From IMG/VR virus record IMGVR_UViG_3300046517_000974, positions 1 through 54,905 of that record: a stretch of DNA of 54,905 nucleotides. One strand, 5' to 3'. The translations under genes were made by a program, and so were the position numbers. The stretch comes from a virus. The notes beneath the pieces were generated by a model. It was not told the DNA's origin, did not search any database, and saw only the letters and a list, made by a program, of their open reading frames with translations. Of this stretch, positions 37,856 to 48,631 are shown piece by piece. Each line of letters starts with the position of its first letter. The stretch's first letter is position 1.

Positions 37856-40455
37856 TGGCGATCATCCGCGACCCAGCCGCTCAAGAGCAACCGACGCCGA
37901 TCGGAGTTCAGGGCATCGTCAAGCTTCCCGCCGCGGGTCCGAGCGAGGCAGCTGGGCGTGGCTTGGAGATCCTTGGAGCAAGTCTCGGTGTCGGGGCCGA
38001 TGAGATCTACCGGGCTCAGAAGATTCAGGAAGAAAGGGCCGACACGACGCAGGTCGAAGAGGCCTGGAACAACTACAAGAAGTCGACCCTCGACGTCACC
38101 ACCGGGCAGAACGGGACTCTGACCACGCAGGCCGGCGATGCGGTGAACGGAAAGCTGATTGAACGCACCACCGCTGCGATGGGAGAAACCCGCAAGACTC
38201 TCATGGCGGGACTTGCGAACGACGAGCAGAGGAGACGTTTCAACGCGCGCGCGGACGCGACCGACCTGCAGACGATGCACCAGACCCTTGTCCACCTCGA
38301 CAACGAGACCCGGAAGTACGCCGAGGTGACGATGGAGGGCTCTGCCGCTCAGGCCGGAGCGCAGGTCATCGCCGAACCTCGGGACCCGTTCGTGTGGGCG
38401 AATGCGAAAGACGCCCTTCTTCACCAGGCAGACGCCTACCTGAAAACCCACGGTGTTCTCGACCAGGGGAAGATCGACGACTACAAGGCGAAGCTCACCG
38501 ATGAGCTCTGGCGCAAAAGACTTGAGACGCTGGTCTACAAGGACCCGGTTTTCTCGCAAAAGCTTTTCCGCGAATTCGAAGGCGAGATCAAGAACCCTGA
38601 TTTGAAACTCAGGCTGAAGAATCTCACCGGCACGGCGGCTCTTTTCGTCGGCGCGACGAACGACGCGCAGGACGTTGTCAGGGAATTCCGTGACCGCGTT
38701 CCGCCGGCGAGTGCGAATCCTGACGTCGCTCGCGGTAACCAGAACATCAGCTTCCTGCAGCAAGCGATAAGCAATGCCCAGACAGAGGACGCGAGGGTTA
38801 CGCTGCAGCACGAGCTCGAGACCGAGACCAATCGAGTTTCCGACCTGCAGCGGGTGTCTTCATCCGGTGGCGTCATCGCTCCGAACACGAGTGGGTTGCC
38901 GAACTCGCGGGATGTCGCGGCGCAGTTGCCTTTGATCATGACCAAGGTAGAGGCGATGGCCACCGAGAGATTCGGCGCGAAGAAAGACGACCCAGACCGC
39001 GTCGCCTACGTAAAGGCGGTGACGCAGGAAATCCACGCGCAGATCTCGCACGACGTGCAGTACCTGAACGCGATCCAGAGAAAAGCCGAGGGGACGGTGC
39101 TCGACGCGGTGATGGGCCTCGCCCCTCCTGCGCCTGGATCAGCTCCCGGGATGACACAGGTCGGCGCAACGAAGGCCGGCGCGCAGAGCATGCTCATCAC
39201 CAGCTTCTCGCAGATACAAGGCAACCCGACTCTCTTCGCCGCATACAACCTCCTTGACCCGAGAACCAAGATCTCGGTCGACGCGATGATCGACAAGAAC
39301 ATGAGGGCGTCTGAGATGGGAGACCCGAAGCTCTTCCACGACCTCTGGGTGAGGGCAAACCTGCAGCCCGGCGACAAGGACCGGATCGAGTTCTTCAAGC
39401 AGGTCATGGACGACCCGGCGAATCTCAGCCGCCTGAGCGTGCCGCAGCTGCGCGAGCTCCAGTTGGAGATCAACCGCTCGACCACGATCGGCGGACGGAG
39501 TTACAGCCAGCTTCGCACTTCCGGAGACCACACCGCGGATCAGTATTTCCGCGCGGTGTTCAGCGGCCCGAATTTCATGGCGCAGAAAACCTTGAACCCA
39601 GAGGCGTACATCGACTGGAAGAACCGCTGGAACGAAGAGGTCGGAAAGAAGATCGACGAGTACGCCAACGCCGGGCAGTACGGAAAGATCCGCCAGATGT
39701 TCATGTCGGGGAATCCGGAGTCGGTGATCGACGCGAAGTATCTGCAGACCTTCGTGGGGAAACCGGAGGGCATGCAGGCCACCGCGCAGCAAGTCGCCGC
39801 CGGCCAGCAGCAGCCGGTCGCGGCGCAGACCGTGAAGCCTGCCGAGATGCCGAAGACGATCAAGACCGACGCCGAGCTAGACGCTTGGCTGAAGACCCTA
39901 CCGCCAGGGGTCACGACCTTCACGGTCAACGGGAAGACCATGCGGGTGCCAGTAGCGACTCCGACAAGCACCGAAGCGGCGCCAGCGCCAGCCCGCGAGC
40001 CGGTGCTGATGAACGAAGCCGGCAAGCTGGAAACTCCAGCGGCTCCTGCGATGCCGCAGCTCGTCACCAAGCTTACCCGGGCGAAGTCGGACCAGAATTT
40101 TCCCACCTGGATGGACGTCGGCACCGGCGCGGTGAAGGCCGTGAAGCAGGTCGAGGCAGCGCGGGAGAAGGTGGTGCAGAAGGCTGGTGCCGCGCTCGAG
40201 ACCGGGGTGGACGCCTCGGTCAGGGCGGCGAGCGCCACCGGCGAAGCCGTGATCTCCGGCGCGACGCGCGCCGGCGAGGCCGTGACCCCTCCGTCAGACC
40301 AGGAGAAGGCCGCGATGGCCTTCCGGCAGTTCGTGCGGATCGGGCAGTACACGCGCGCCAGCGCGCCGACCATCCAGCAGGCGATCGCTTCCGGCCTGCT
40401 CACCGGAGTCGAGCTCCAGATCGCCCGCGGCATGCTGCGCGAGATCGGCCGGTAG
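37855..40455 (+). CDS. internal virion protein, large
   Basis: 866 residues, mostly long helices (ETRKTLMAGLANDEQRRRFNARADATDLQTMHQTLVHLD). The C-terminal third carries a disordered Pro/Ala linker (about 640-740), then a helix-rich tail (AVKQVEAAREKVVQKAGAALE). Size, composition and place between the small internal protein and the giant protein fit a podovirus internal core/ejection protein (gp15-like position). No enzymatic motif seen. Confidence 0.75.
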   Translation: MAIIRDPAAQEQPTPIGVQGIVKLPAAGPSEAAGRGLEILGASLGVGADEIYRAQKIQEERADTTQVEEAWNNYKKSTLDVTTGQNGTLTTQAGDAVNGKLIERTTAAMGETRKTLMAGLANDEQRRRFNARADATDLQTMHQTLVHLDNETRKYAEVTMEGSAAQAGAQVIAEPRDPFVWANAKDALLHQADAYLKTHGVLDQGKIDDYKAKLTDELWRKRLETLVYKDPVFSQKLFREFEGEIKNPDLKLRLKNLTGTAALFVGATNDAQDVVREFRDRVPPASANPDVARGNQNISFLQQAISNAQTEDARVTLQHELETETNRVSDLQRVSSSGGVIAPNTSGLPNSRDVAAQLPLIMTKVEAMATERFGAKKDDPDRVAYVKAVTQEIHAQISHDVQYLNAIQRKAEGTVLDAVMGLAPPAPGSAPGMTQVGATKAGAQSMLITSFSQIQGNPTLFAAYNLLDPRTKISVDAMIDKNMRASEMGDPKLFHDLWVRANLQPGDKDRIEFFKQVMDDPANLSRLSVPQLRELQLEINRSTTIGGRSYSQLRTSGDHTADQYFRAVFSGPNFMAQKTLNPEAYIDWKNRWNEEVGKKIDEYANAGQYGKIRQMFMSGNPESVIDAKYLQTFVGKPEGMQATAQQVAAGQQQPVAAQTVKPAEMPKTIKTDAELDAWLKTLPPGVTTFTVNGKTMRVPVATPTSTEAAPAPAREPVLMNEAGKLETPAAPAMPQLVTKLTRAKSDQNFPTWMDVGTGAVKAVKQVEAAREKVVQKAGAALETGVDASVRAASATGEAVISGATRAGEAVTPPSDQEKAAMAFRQFVRIGQYTRASAPTIQQAIASGLLTGVELQIARGMLREIGR

Positions 40456-43400
40456 ATGGACCTTTCCCGTTTCGAAGAGGTGCAGGACCCTGCGGCCGTC
40501 GCCGCGGCGCCGCCGAAGGCACCTGGCGAGCAGACTGGTCTGAACCTCGACCGCTTCGAGGTCGTGCCACAGCCTGCCCCGGACGTCTCCTCCGTCGCGC
40601 CTGAGCCGCGCGGGCGCGAGGCAACCGACGTTGGCGAGCACTTCCAAGCCGGATTGCAGGCCTCGTCCATGGGCCTCGCCTGGCGCGGGAAACTACCGGA
40701 CCTCTTCGCCAAGGAGCACGCCACCTTCTGGGAGGGGCTGGCCGCTGGTGCAGGTCAGCTCGCCGGAGACCTGCTGCCGATGACCGCCGGGGCGTACCTC
40801 GGTACTCCTCTCGGGGCAGCGGCCGGAGCCCCATTCGGACCAGGCGCTGCGCTCGCCGGCGCTGCCGTGGGCGGCGGCGCTGGCATGGGTTTCGTCCCGG
40901 CTGTGATGCGCGAGAGCCTGACCATGGCCTACCGATCGGGCGAGATCTCGACTAAGGAGGAATGGTGGAACGAACTCCGGAAGGCCGCCGTACGCACCCT
41001 GACCGAGACTGGCGTCTCCGGCCTCACCTTCGGAGCCATGGCAGGCGCCGGCAGGCTCACAGGGCGAGCCATCGCTCCATTGATCGGGGAGTCCCTCGCC
41101 GTGCCAGTGCAGAAGGCGGGGGCGAAGGCGGTGGAGTCTGGCCTCGCCACCGCGGCGCTCGACAGTGCCGAGCTCGCCACCGCGATCCTGGCCTTTCCGA
41201 CCATCCCGGCACTCCTTGACCTTCGCCTCCCTGACCTCGAGGAGATCGGGCACTCGGCGATCATCATCGGTGGCCTGAAGGGGGCACATTTCACCGCCGA
41301 GCGCATCGCCAACGTCTTCGTGAGGACCGGAAAGACACCTCAGGAGCAGCTGGCAGACGCGAAGGCAGACCCCGCCGTGGCCGAGGACCTGGCGAAGCCG
41401 CCGGAGCCGGTTGTTCCACGTGGAACAACGGAGCCGACCATCCAGGAGTCGCTCTTTCGGGAAACCGCCAGACTTGGCGAACTCGAGGCGCGCGCCGCGC
41501 CGGCGGAAGAGATCGCGCCCCTCAAGGCGCGCATCGCCGAGCTCGAGAAGCAGGTCGCCGCAGTGCCGAGCGAGAGCGCCTTCGAAGCCAGCGCCAGGCA
41601 GGTCCACGAGGACGTGGTCAGGCAGATGGCCCAGACCGAGGAAGCGCGCAAGGGCGCCGGGCTGGCGCCGGTCGGGAATGAAGCCTACGCCCAGGCGGTT
41701 GCCGCTCTGGTGGCGAATCGCGCGCGCGCGCGCGCGGCGCGCACGGGGAAACTACCCTTTGACGTCTACTCCGCCGACCCGCTGACCATCAGGGACGCGA
41801 CCGAGATCGAGGCACCGAAGCCGGCGGCGGTAGATATGTTTGGTGCGCCGATCGAAGCCGACCTGCCGCGGCTCGCCGTGGAAGGGGTGCCGACCACCGA
41901 GGTTCCGGTCGAGAAGCTGACCCTGTCGAAGGAGGTACCGCAGTTCAAGGGTGCCGCCAACGAGGAGGGGGTCGTCGTGCCCTTGGGCGGGAAGTTCGAC
42001 CGCGTGGGTGTTGCCCCGATCCAGGTCTGGGAAAGGACCGACGGCCGTCTCGAGATCATCTCCGGGCGTCATCGTTTCGACCTCGCGCGCAGGTCAGGCG
42101 AGACCACCATCCCCGCGCAGATCCACCGCGAGTCTCAGGGATTCACCGCGCGCCAAGCAGCGACGCTTGACGCGCATCTCAACATTCGGGAAGAACAGGG
42201 GAGCGTTGCCGACTATGCCCAATACTTCAAAGACGCTGGGGTCACCGAAGAAGCCGCCCGCGAGTCGGGACTTCTGGCGCGAGCCAAAGGTCGAGCCGGG
42301 TTCGCCATCGCAAGGGACGCGAGCCCCGATCTCCTTGCCGCGCATCGTGCCGGTCTCCTCTCCGACGAAGCCGCCCTCTCGATAAGCATCGCTGCCCCGG
42401 GAGTAGATCGACTTCAGGCTTTGGGCATAGCCATGGTGAACGAGGGGAAGTCGCACCTCATCGCCGTGAATACGATGAAGGCGGTCGGGGTGATGGCCGC
42501 CGAACGTACTGCAGCCGGTAACCAGGGCGACATCTTCGGCTTCGATGACTCGGCGATGCGCGAAGCCTCGATCATGGCGAAGCGCGCCGCGAGCATGCAG
42601 CGCCAGATTAGCGAGCAGATCGCTGCTGTCTCCGGGGCTTCGAAACGCCCCGAGCTCGCGCGCCGGCTCGGCGTCGATGTACGAGACCCCGCCGAGATTC
42701 AGCGAAAGATCGTGTCGCTTCGTCAGGAGCAGGTCCTCTGGGACAACTGGCCGCAGCATCCGGATCTCGTGCAACGGCTGCGCCAGGACATCACCGGCCG
42801 CGAGTCAGATCTTGCGCAAGGGCCAGTCCCGCCGGTCTACATCGCAACCGGGGACGGAGCGCCCACGCTGCATGGAAAGGACGTTCAGCTCGTAGAGCCG
42901 AAGGAATTCGGACGGGAAGGAAAAACGACCTTCTGGGAAAACACGGTGGTCGACGCCGCAGGGAAGCCAGTCGGGCTCGTGGCTCTTGGCTGGAAGGACG
43001 GCAAGGTGAGCGAACTTGTGAACATTCACACTTTCGCCACCGAACGCAAGCAGGGAGTAGCCAATAGGGTGCTCGCGGCGGTACTATCTCATAACCCGCC
43101 TGGCGCGGAACTGCTGGTCAGATACATCCAGCCCGAAGCACGGCAGTTCTGGGTCAACCGCGGGGTGCGGATTTTCGAGAGCGAGGGAAGCGAAGATGGC
43201 GTCCTCACAAGAGAAGATTTCGAAAGAACGACTGCCGCTCGAGCAGGTCAAGGCGATCAGGCTCAAGCAGGCGAAGCAGGCGGAAAACCCGCCGGAGAGT
43301 CTCTCGCCGGAGGGACTCAAGCAGAGTCAGGCGCTACTCGAGGCGGCGAAGCAACCACAGTAGTCACGCCGGTCGAGTTCGACCTCAAGCCGGAAACCCC

Positions 43401-46400
43401 AGCAGAACTTGCAGCGCGAAACGCCGAGGCGACAGCGGCCGCGCGGCGCGCGCTCGCGGCCGAGCCTAAGAAACCCGGACCAGGCCTCACGCCGCAGGAG
43501 CAGAAGGCGCAGGCAGACCTGTTCGCAACGCAGGGCACCCTCTTTCAATCGAACTGGTGGTACTCGGCTCTTCGCCGCCGCATTGGTGAAGCAACGATGG
43601 AGCAGGCGCCGGCGAAGGGCTGGAAGGAATACCTGAAGGGCCTCGCATCGAAGGGCGTGAAGGCCGACGAGATCAAGTGGTCCGGTGTCGAGGAATGGCT
43701 CGACATGCGCACCGATGCCGCAGCCGAGAAAGGCCCTGACGGCGAACCTCTCGCCAAGCGCCTCGTCACCAAGCAGGAAGTGCAGGCCTTCCTCGAGCAG
43801 AACGGCGTGAAGGTCACCGAGACGCAACTGGCCGGGGTGTACGCACCGCAGAAATCTGCCGCAATTCAGAACGTCGGTCGCCTCGAGGCGCAGGCCGAAA
43901 CTTATTGGCGCCAAAATATTGAAACCGTCATCCCACCGATCAGCGGCGTCGACCGAGCCAACCTACCTTGGTGGGCTATTGACATGGTGGACCCGCAAGG
44001 ATCAATCGCTTCAAGACGCGAAGCCGAATCCAAGGCGATAGAGGCTGGTCTCACGCCGAGCGAAATCAGGCTGCTGAAAGAGTACGGAGAAAGGCGCGTG
44101 GATGTGATCCGTGCAAGGGAGGAAATGCAACGTCTGCAGGACGCAGAATCCGGCACGAAATATGGTTCGTACGTTCTTCCTGGCGGCGAGAACTACCGCG
44201 AGCTCCTGCTGACGCTGCCGGAACGCTCGAAAGGCGCGCCAGCGACATACGAAGCATTCAGCGATGCCACCGAAGCCGACACCGGCGTACCGGCCTCGCG
44301 CGGTGAATATGCTCAGTACTTGCGCGCTTATAGGGCCGGTGAAGCACTGCCGGGCACGAATTTCGTTTCGAGCCACTTCGACCAGCCGAACATCCTCGCG
44401 CACATCCGCTTCGATGAGCGTTACGGCAGTGCCGATGGAACGTCTTACACGCCGCCGCAGAAAATCCTCTTCGTCGAGGAGATTCAGAGCGACTGGGCGC
44501 AGCAGGGGAAGAAACAGGGGTTCTCCATCGCGGGCGCTGCCGAGCGACTGAAAGAGATCGAGGTTGAGTCCGCCCGCATGGGGGCTGATCGCTTGCCGAA
44601 TAATGTGATGCGAGAGGAAGCGCGCTGGCATGAACTGATGCGCGAACGCGATGCGCTACGCCAAAATGATCGTGGCACACCATCCGCCCCCTTCGTCACC
44701 AAGACCGAAGCCTGGGTCGCGCTCACCATCAAGCGCCTGATCGCCTACGCCGCGGAAAACGGCTTCGACAAGGTGGCGTGGACCACCGGCGCGCAGCAGG
44801 CCGAGCGCTACACCAGCCACCTCCGCAAGGCCGTCGACACCATCGAGTGGACGAAGACGAAAGAAGGCGTGCAGATCGTCGGATACAAGGGGAGCACGGA
44901 AAGCCGTTCTTTTGCGGAGAGGTCGCGTCTGGAGAATGACGCGAATGACGCGCGTCGCCTAGCGATGCAATCAATCCGCGCGAACGACAATCTCGGCTTC
45001 GATACCACCGTAGATGCTCTGGCAGCGATCTGGACGGATCGCGCTGACTGGGCCGACAGATGGGGGGATATTACCCAGCCGGAACGAGATCGAATTCAAG
45101 CGTGGATTGACAAGCGGGAAGAATATGCCAAGGCGGAGAGAGGGAAGCCCACCAAGGTCGTCGACACCACCGAGAAAGAGAACGCGCTCTCCGACGCGAT
45201 CGGCAAAGCGATGGCCGAGAAGATCCTCTCCGACCCGGCGCAGTCCGGAACCATCAGCGGCGATGGCATCATGGTCTCCGACACCGGCATGGCGTCCTTC
45301 TACGACCGGATCGTGCCGAACATCGCCAACGATGTGCTGAAGAAGCTAGGCGGCGGGAAGGTGGGGAATATCCAGATTGGTGGCGCGGCGAATCTTGAGC
45401 GCTTCGACATTCAAAACACAGGGAGTCGGTGGCAACTTGTTGACCGTTCTACTGGAGAACGAGTCAAAGGAAGCCCGGCATTCACCTCTGGCGCAGACGC
45501 TGAAAAATGGGTTGCTGACAATACGAACGTCAAGCAGCAGGGCTTCGACGTCACGCCAGCGATGGTCGAGAAGGCGAAGTCAGGTCTTCCGCTCTTCCAA
45601 GAGAACCGCGGCAGCTTCCAGATCGCCGAGAAGATCATCACCACCATGCAGAACGCCGACAAGTCGACGATCGTGCATGAGCTCGGGCACTCGTGGCTCG
45701 AGGAAATGAAAGCGGATGCCTCGGAACCAGGTGCCAATCCTCAATTGAAGGCCGACTGGGAGACCCTGCGCCGTGAACTCGCCATCCCTGAATCAGGAGA
45801 GATCTCCCGCGGCAGCCACGAGCACTTCGCGCGCACGGTCGAGCGATACCTGGCAGAGGGTGAAGCACCGTCGCTCCAGCTGCGAGCGGCTTTCGAGCGC
45901 TTTCGCGCTTGGCTCCTCGAGATCTACAAGACCGTCACCTCCTTCGGGGTCGAGATCAATCCGGAGATGAAGGCGGTGCTCGACCGCATGGTGGCAACCG
46001 ACGAAGATCTAGCCGCGGCGCGGGAATTGAACGTGCCCAGGGCCTACGTCTCTGAGGCGAAGGCGACCGAGGCGAGAAAGATCGTCCCTGGGTTCAAGGC
46101 AGAGCAGATTTCGATGGAACCCTACGCTGACGAGCTCCCCGGAGGAGCCGGAGACGCGGCCGGCTCGCACGTCAACTACGCCTACATCAATTCATCGCTC
46201 GACGTGAAGCTCGCCATGCAGAAAATGGCCGAGATCGACCAGGCCGAGATCCAGAAACGACGCCAAGGGACGAAATCATGGGAAGAGGCGAACGCCGAGC
46301 AGGCTCGTTACGTGAACGGCATCCTCGGCGGGTCTGAGGACACGCTCAGGCTTCTTTCCCCTGATCCGAAGGCTCCCGGACCAGACGTCAAGCTCGGGGT

Positions 46401-48519
46401 GCTGAAGAAACTGGCGATCGGAGCGATGAAGGACTCCGCGCGGCTGCGGGACGTCGTACTCACCGCAGGTCATGACGCCACCGTCAAGCAACAACTCGAG
46501 TACATGGGCTCGATCGAGCGCGCGCGGATGATCCAGGCGGAGTTTCTGGGCGAACGCGCCGGCGTCGCGCGGGCATTGAACGCTCTGAAGGACGTCACCG
46601 AAGGCTCGGGCGAGATCGCCAAGATGCTGGACGCGATCGGCTACGGGGACGCAGCTGCTCGGGAACTTTTCCAGAGCCCGAAGACGCCGGCCGAGGAGCA
46701 GGCCTACATGAAGGCCCAGCTCGACGAGATCATGCAGAAGTACCGCGGGAAGACGGTGCTCGACATCGCCAAGCTGCACAAGGAGATCGGGACGCTGAAA
46801 GGAAGTTACGAATTCACGCGGAAGCTTGAGAAGGCGACGAGTTGGGAGATGCTGGTCGAGGGCTGGAGGTCCGGACTTCTCTCTGGACCTGTTACGCACA
46901 CCACGAATCTCTTCGGCACCGGGATTTTCCAAGCGATGCAGCCTGCTGTGGACACCCTGGCCGCGGTGATCGGAATCGCTCGAGGCGCGAGTCCCGGGAT
47001 GGGCGAATCAGACCGCGCGAGCATGAGCGAGGGCGTTGCCAGGCTCACCAGCTGGCTGATGGCCGCACAGGAGGGATTGAAGGTCGGCTACCACCAATTC
47101 ATGACCGGCGAGACCACCGGAAAATCGGAAAGCTTCCGCCAAGCCATTCCTGGGCGTGCCGGGGAAATCATCCGCATTCCGATGAGGCTGATGGGCGCCG
47201 AGGATGCGATGGCAACCACGATGTACAGCCGCGGCGAGCTCGCGGTGCGCGCCATCCGACAGGCTTTCGATGAGGGGATGAACCCGAGCACGAAGGAATT
47301 CGCCGAGCGTGTCGATTTTCTGAAGGACAACCCGACTCCGGAGATGCAGGTCGCGGTCGACACTACCGCGACCAGAATGACCTTCAATGCTCCGCTTGGC
47401 GAGAAGGGTCAGGCCCTTCAGAACTTCGTGAACAAGTGGAACCTGCAGTGGATGATGCCCTTCGTGAGAACGCCGATCAACATCACGAAGGAATTCGGCC
47501 GGATGAGTCCCTTTGCCCCACTCGTCGGGGAGTGGAGGGCAGACATCGCCAAAGGTGGGGCAACGAGAGACCGCGCGCTCGCCGAGATGGCGATCGGTGG
47601 CGCGATCATGGTCACCACCATGGCGATGAGTTTCTCAGGTCAACTTTCCGGAGCGGGGTCTCCAGATCAAGGGAAGAACCGAGGGAAAGCCGGAGTCTGG
47701 CAGCCCTACAGCCGGCTGATCGGCGACACCTGGTACGAGTACGGCCGCATCCAGCCGATGGGCACGCTGATCGGACTTTCAGCCGACCTCGCCAACATCT
47801 GGGACCACCTGAACGACGAGGAGAAGGACAAGATCCCGAAAATGCTCGCGGTCGCGTTCGCCAATGCGGTGACGAACCAGACCTTCCTGCAGGGCATCAC
47901 GACTTTCGTGAACGCAGCCTCTGACCCGACGAGAGCGGCTCCGCGTTTCCTGCAGCAGTTCGCAGGCTCGATGGTGCCGAACATCATCGGCCAACCGACC
48001 ACGATGGCTGATCCGGTGGTGCGCGAGGTGAACGGAATGATGGACGCGGTCTACGCCCGGCTTCCTGGTTTCAGGCAGGAACTCCTGCCCAAGCGCGATT
48101 GGCTCGGCGAAGCGGTGCAGACGAAGGAACGGCTGGGCGGGATCATGCCCGTGCGCGAGCAGAAGGTTTCTGAGGACAAGGTCAGGCTCGAGGCCGCGCG
48201 CTTGGACATCAGCATGGCGGCGGCGCCGAAGAAGACCCACATCGGCAAAGGGACTGGAAAGCTGGGCGACGTCGAACTCACGCCGGAAGAGCGGGACAAA
48301 TTTGCGCGCGTCGGCGGCGAGATGGCGCACAAGATCCTCGGCAACATCGTCACCTCAGAGGGATATGAAGGAATTCCAGACCTGATCAAGCGGCGCATCT
48401 TCGCTCGGGTCTTGACCGCCTCGCACCAGGTCGCGGCCGCCGCAGCCCTGCCGGTGGAAAAGAGAGTCGCATACATCAATTCGATCTCGGAGAAGTTCCA
48501 AGCCGAGTTGAACCAATGA
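40456..48519 (+). CDS. giant 2687-residue polyvalent internal/ejection protein
   Basis: Starts right after the previous stop. Residues 90-290 are Ala/Gly-rich and hydrophobic. A ParB/sulfiredoxin-like segment (about 490-620) contains the basic loop SGRHRFDLARRSG (536-548). A GNAT-like segment lies at 795-905 (ATERKQGVANRVLAAVL). Large polyvalent-protein blocks follow: NWWYSALRRRIGEA (about 1030), LFVEEIQSDWAQQG (about 1339), and WVALTIKRLIAYAAENGFDKVAWTTG. A zincin-like VHELGHSWLEEM has HELGH at 1741-1745. The C-terminal third (about 2120-2687) has LLSGPVTHTTNLFGTG and hydrophobic runs. It is probably injected with the DNA to breach the envelope and blunt host defences (inference). No transglycosylase motif was recognised by eye. 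Confidence 0.85.
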   Translation: MDLSRFEEVQDPAAVAAAPPKAPGEQTGLNLDRFEVVPQPAPDVSSVAPEPRGREATDVGEHFQAGLQASSMGLAWRGKLPDLFAKEHATFWEGLAAGAGQLAGDLLPMTAGAYLGTPLGAAAGAPFGPGAALAGAAVGGGAGMGFVPAVMRESLTMAYRSGEISTKEEWWNELRKAAVRTLTETGVSGLTFGAMAGAGRLTGRAIAPLIGESLAVPVQKAGAKAVESGLATAALDSAELATAILAFPTIPALLDLRLPDLEEIGHSAIIIGGLKGAHFTAERIANVFVRTGKTPQEQLADAKADPAVAEDLAKPPEPVVPRGTTEPTIQESLFRETARLGELEARAAPAEEIAPLKARIAELEKQVAAVPSESAFEASARQVHEDVVRQMAQTEEARKGAGLAPVGNEAYAQAVAALVANRARARAARTGKLPFDVYSADPLTIRDATEIEAPKPAAVDMFGAPIEADLPRLAVEGVPTTEVPVEKLTLSKEVPQFKGAANEEGVVVPLGGKFDRVGVAPIQVWERTDGRLEIISGRHRFDLARRSGETTIPAQIHRESQGFTARQAATLDAHLNIREEQGSVADYAQYFKDAGVTEEAARESGLLARAKGRAGFAIARDASPDLLAAHRAGLLSDEAALSISIAAPGVDRLQALGIAMVNEGKSHLIAVNTMKAVGVMAAERTAAGNQGDIFGFDDSAMREASIMAKRAASMQRQISEQIAAVSGASKRPELARRLGVDVRDPAEIQRKIVSLRQEQVLWDNWPQHPDLVQRLRQDITGRESDLAQGPVPPVYIATGDGAPTLHGKDVQLVEPKEFGREGKTTFWENTVVDAAGKPVGLVALGWKDGKVSELVNIHTFATERKQGVANRVLAAVLSHNPPGAELLVRYIQPEARQFWVNRGVRIFESEGSEDGVLTREDFERTTAARAGQGDQAQAGEAGGKPAGESLAGGTQAESGATRGGEATTVVTPVEFDLKPETPAELAARNAEATAAARRALAAEPKKPGPGLTPQEQKAQADLFATQGTLFQSNWWYSALRRRIGEATMEQAPAKGWKEYLKGLASKGVKADEIKWSGVEEWLDMRTDAAAEKGPDGEPLAKRLVTKQEVQAFLEQNGVKVTETQLAGVYAPQKSAAIQNVGRLEAQAETYWRQNIETVIPPISGVDRANLPWWAIDMVDPQGSIASRREAESKAIEAGLTPSEIRLLKEYGERRVDVIRAREEMQRLQDAESGTKYGSYVLPGGENYRELLLTLPERSKGAPATYEAFSDATEADTGVPASRGEYAQYLRAYRAGEALPGTNFVSSHFDQPNILAHIRFDERYGSADGTSYTPPQKILFVEEIQSDWAQQGKKQGFSIAGAAERLKEIEVESARMGADRLPNNVMREEARWHELMRERDALRQNDRGTPSAPFVTKTEAWVALTIKRLIAYAAENGFDKVAWTTGAQQAERYTSHLRKAVDTIEWTKTKEGVQIVGYKGSTESRSFAERSRLENDANDARRLAMQSIRANDNLGFDTTVDALAAIWTDRADWADRWGDITQPERDRIQAWIDKREEYAKAERGKPTKVVDTTEKENALSDAIGKAMAEKILSDPAQSGTISGDGIMVSDTGMASFYDRIVPNIANDVLKKLGGGKVGNIQIGGAANLERFDIQNTGSRWQLVDRSTGERVKGSPAFTSGADAEKWVADNTNVKQQGFDVTPAMVEKAKSGLPLFQENRGSFQIAEKIITTMQNADKSTIVHELGHSWLEEMKADASEPGANPQLKADWETLRRELAIPESGEISRGSHEHFARTVERYLAEGEAPSLQLRAAFERFRAWLLEIYKTVTSFGVEINPEMKAVLDRMVATDEDLAAARELNVPRAYVSEAKATEARKIVPGFKAEQISMEPYADELPGGAGDAAGSHVNYAYINSSLDVKLAMQKMAEIDQAEIQKRRQGTKSWEEANAEQARYVNGILGGSEDTLRLLSPDPKAPGPDVKLGVLKKLAIGAMKDSARLRDVVLTAGHDATVKQQLEYMGSIERARMIQAEFLGERAGVARALNALKDVTEGSGEIAKMLDAIGYGDAAARELFQSPKTPAEEQAYMKAQLDEIMQKYRGKTVLDIAKLHKEIGTLKGSYEFTRKLEKATSWEMLVEGWRSGLLSGPVTHTTNLFGTGIFQAMQPAVDTLAAVIGIARGASPGMGESDRASMSEGVARLTSWLMAAQEGLKVGYHQFMTGETTGKSESFRQAIPGRAGEIIRIPMRLMGAEDAMATTMYSRGELAVRAIRQAFDEGMNPSTKEFAERVDFLKDNPTPEMQVAVDTTATRMTFNAPLGEKGQALQNFVNKWNLQWMMPFVRTPINITKEFGRMSPFAPLVGEWRADIAKGGATRDRALAEMAIGGAIMVTTMAMSFSGQLSGAGSPDQGKNRGKAGVWQPYSRLIGDTWYEYGRIQPMGTLIGLSADLANIWDHLNDEEKDKIPKMLAVAFANAVTNQTFLQGITTFVNAASDPTRAAPRFLQQFAGSMVPNIIGQPTTMADPVVREVNGMMDAVYARLPGFRQELLPKRDWLGEAVQTKERLGGIMPVREQKVSEDKVRLEAARLDISMAAAPKKTHIGKGTGKLGDVELTPEERDKFARVGGEMAHKILGNIVTSEGYEGIPDLIKRRIFARVLTASHQVAAAAALPVEKRVAYINSISEKFQAELNQ

Positions 48520-48629
48520 CCGAAGGGCCAGCCGTGGAAGCTCGCCTGCCTTCGCTGAACCTCCTCCTCCTCGCAGTGGGGGTAGTCGGTGCGGAAGCGG
48601 CTGGTCCCGAGGTTTTGAGGGGGAGATGA
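48516..48629 (+). CDS. possible 37-residue hydrophobic peptide
   Basis: ATG 48516 overlaps the giant gene stop (ATGA). The product has LPSLNLLLLAVGVVGAEAAG and is thus membrane-like. No ribosome site of note, and it ends where the next gene starts. Real or spurious cannot be decided. Confidence 0.3.
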   Translation: MTEGPAVEARLPSLNLLLLAVGVVGAEAAGPEVLRGR

Positions 48630-48631
48630 TG

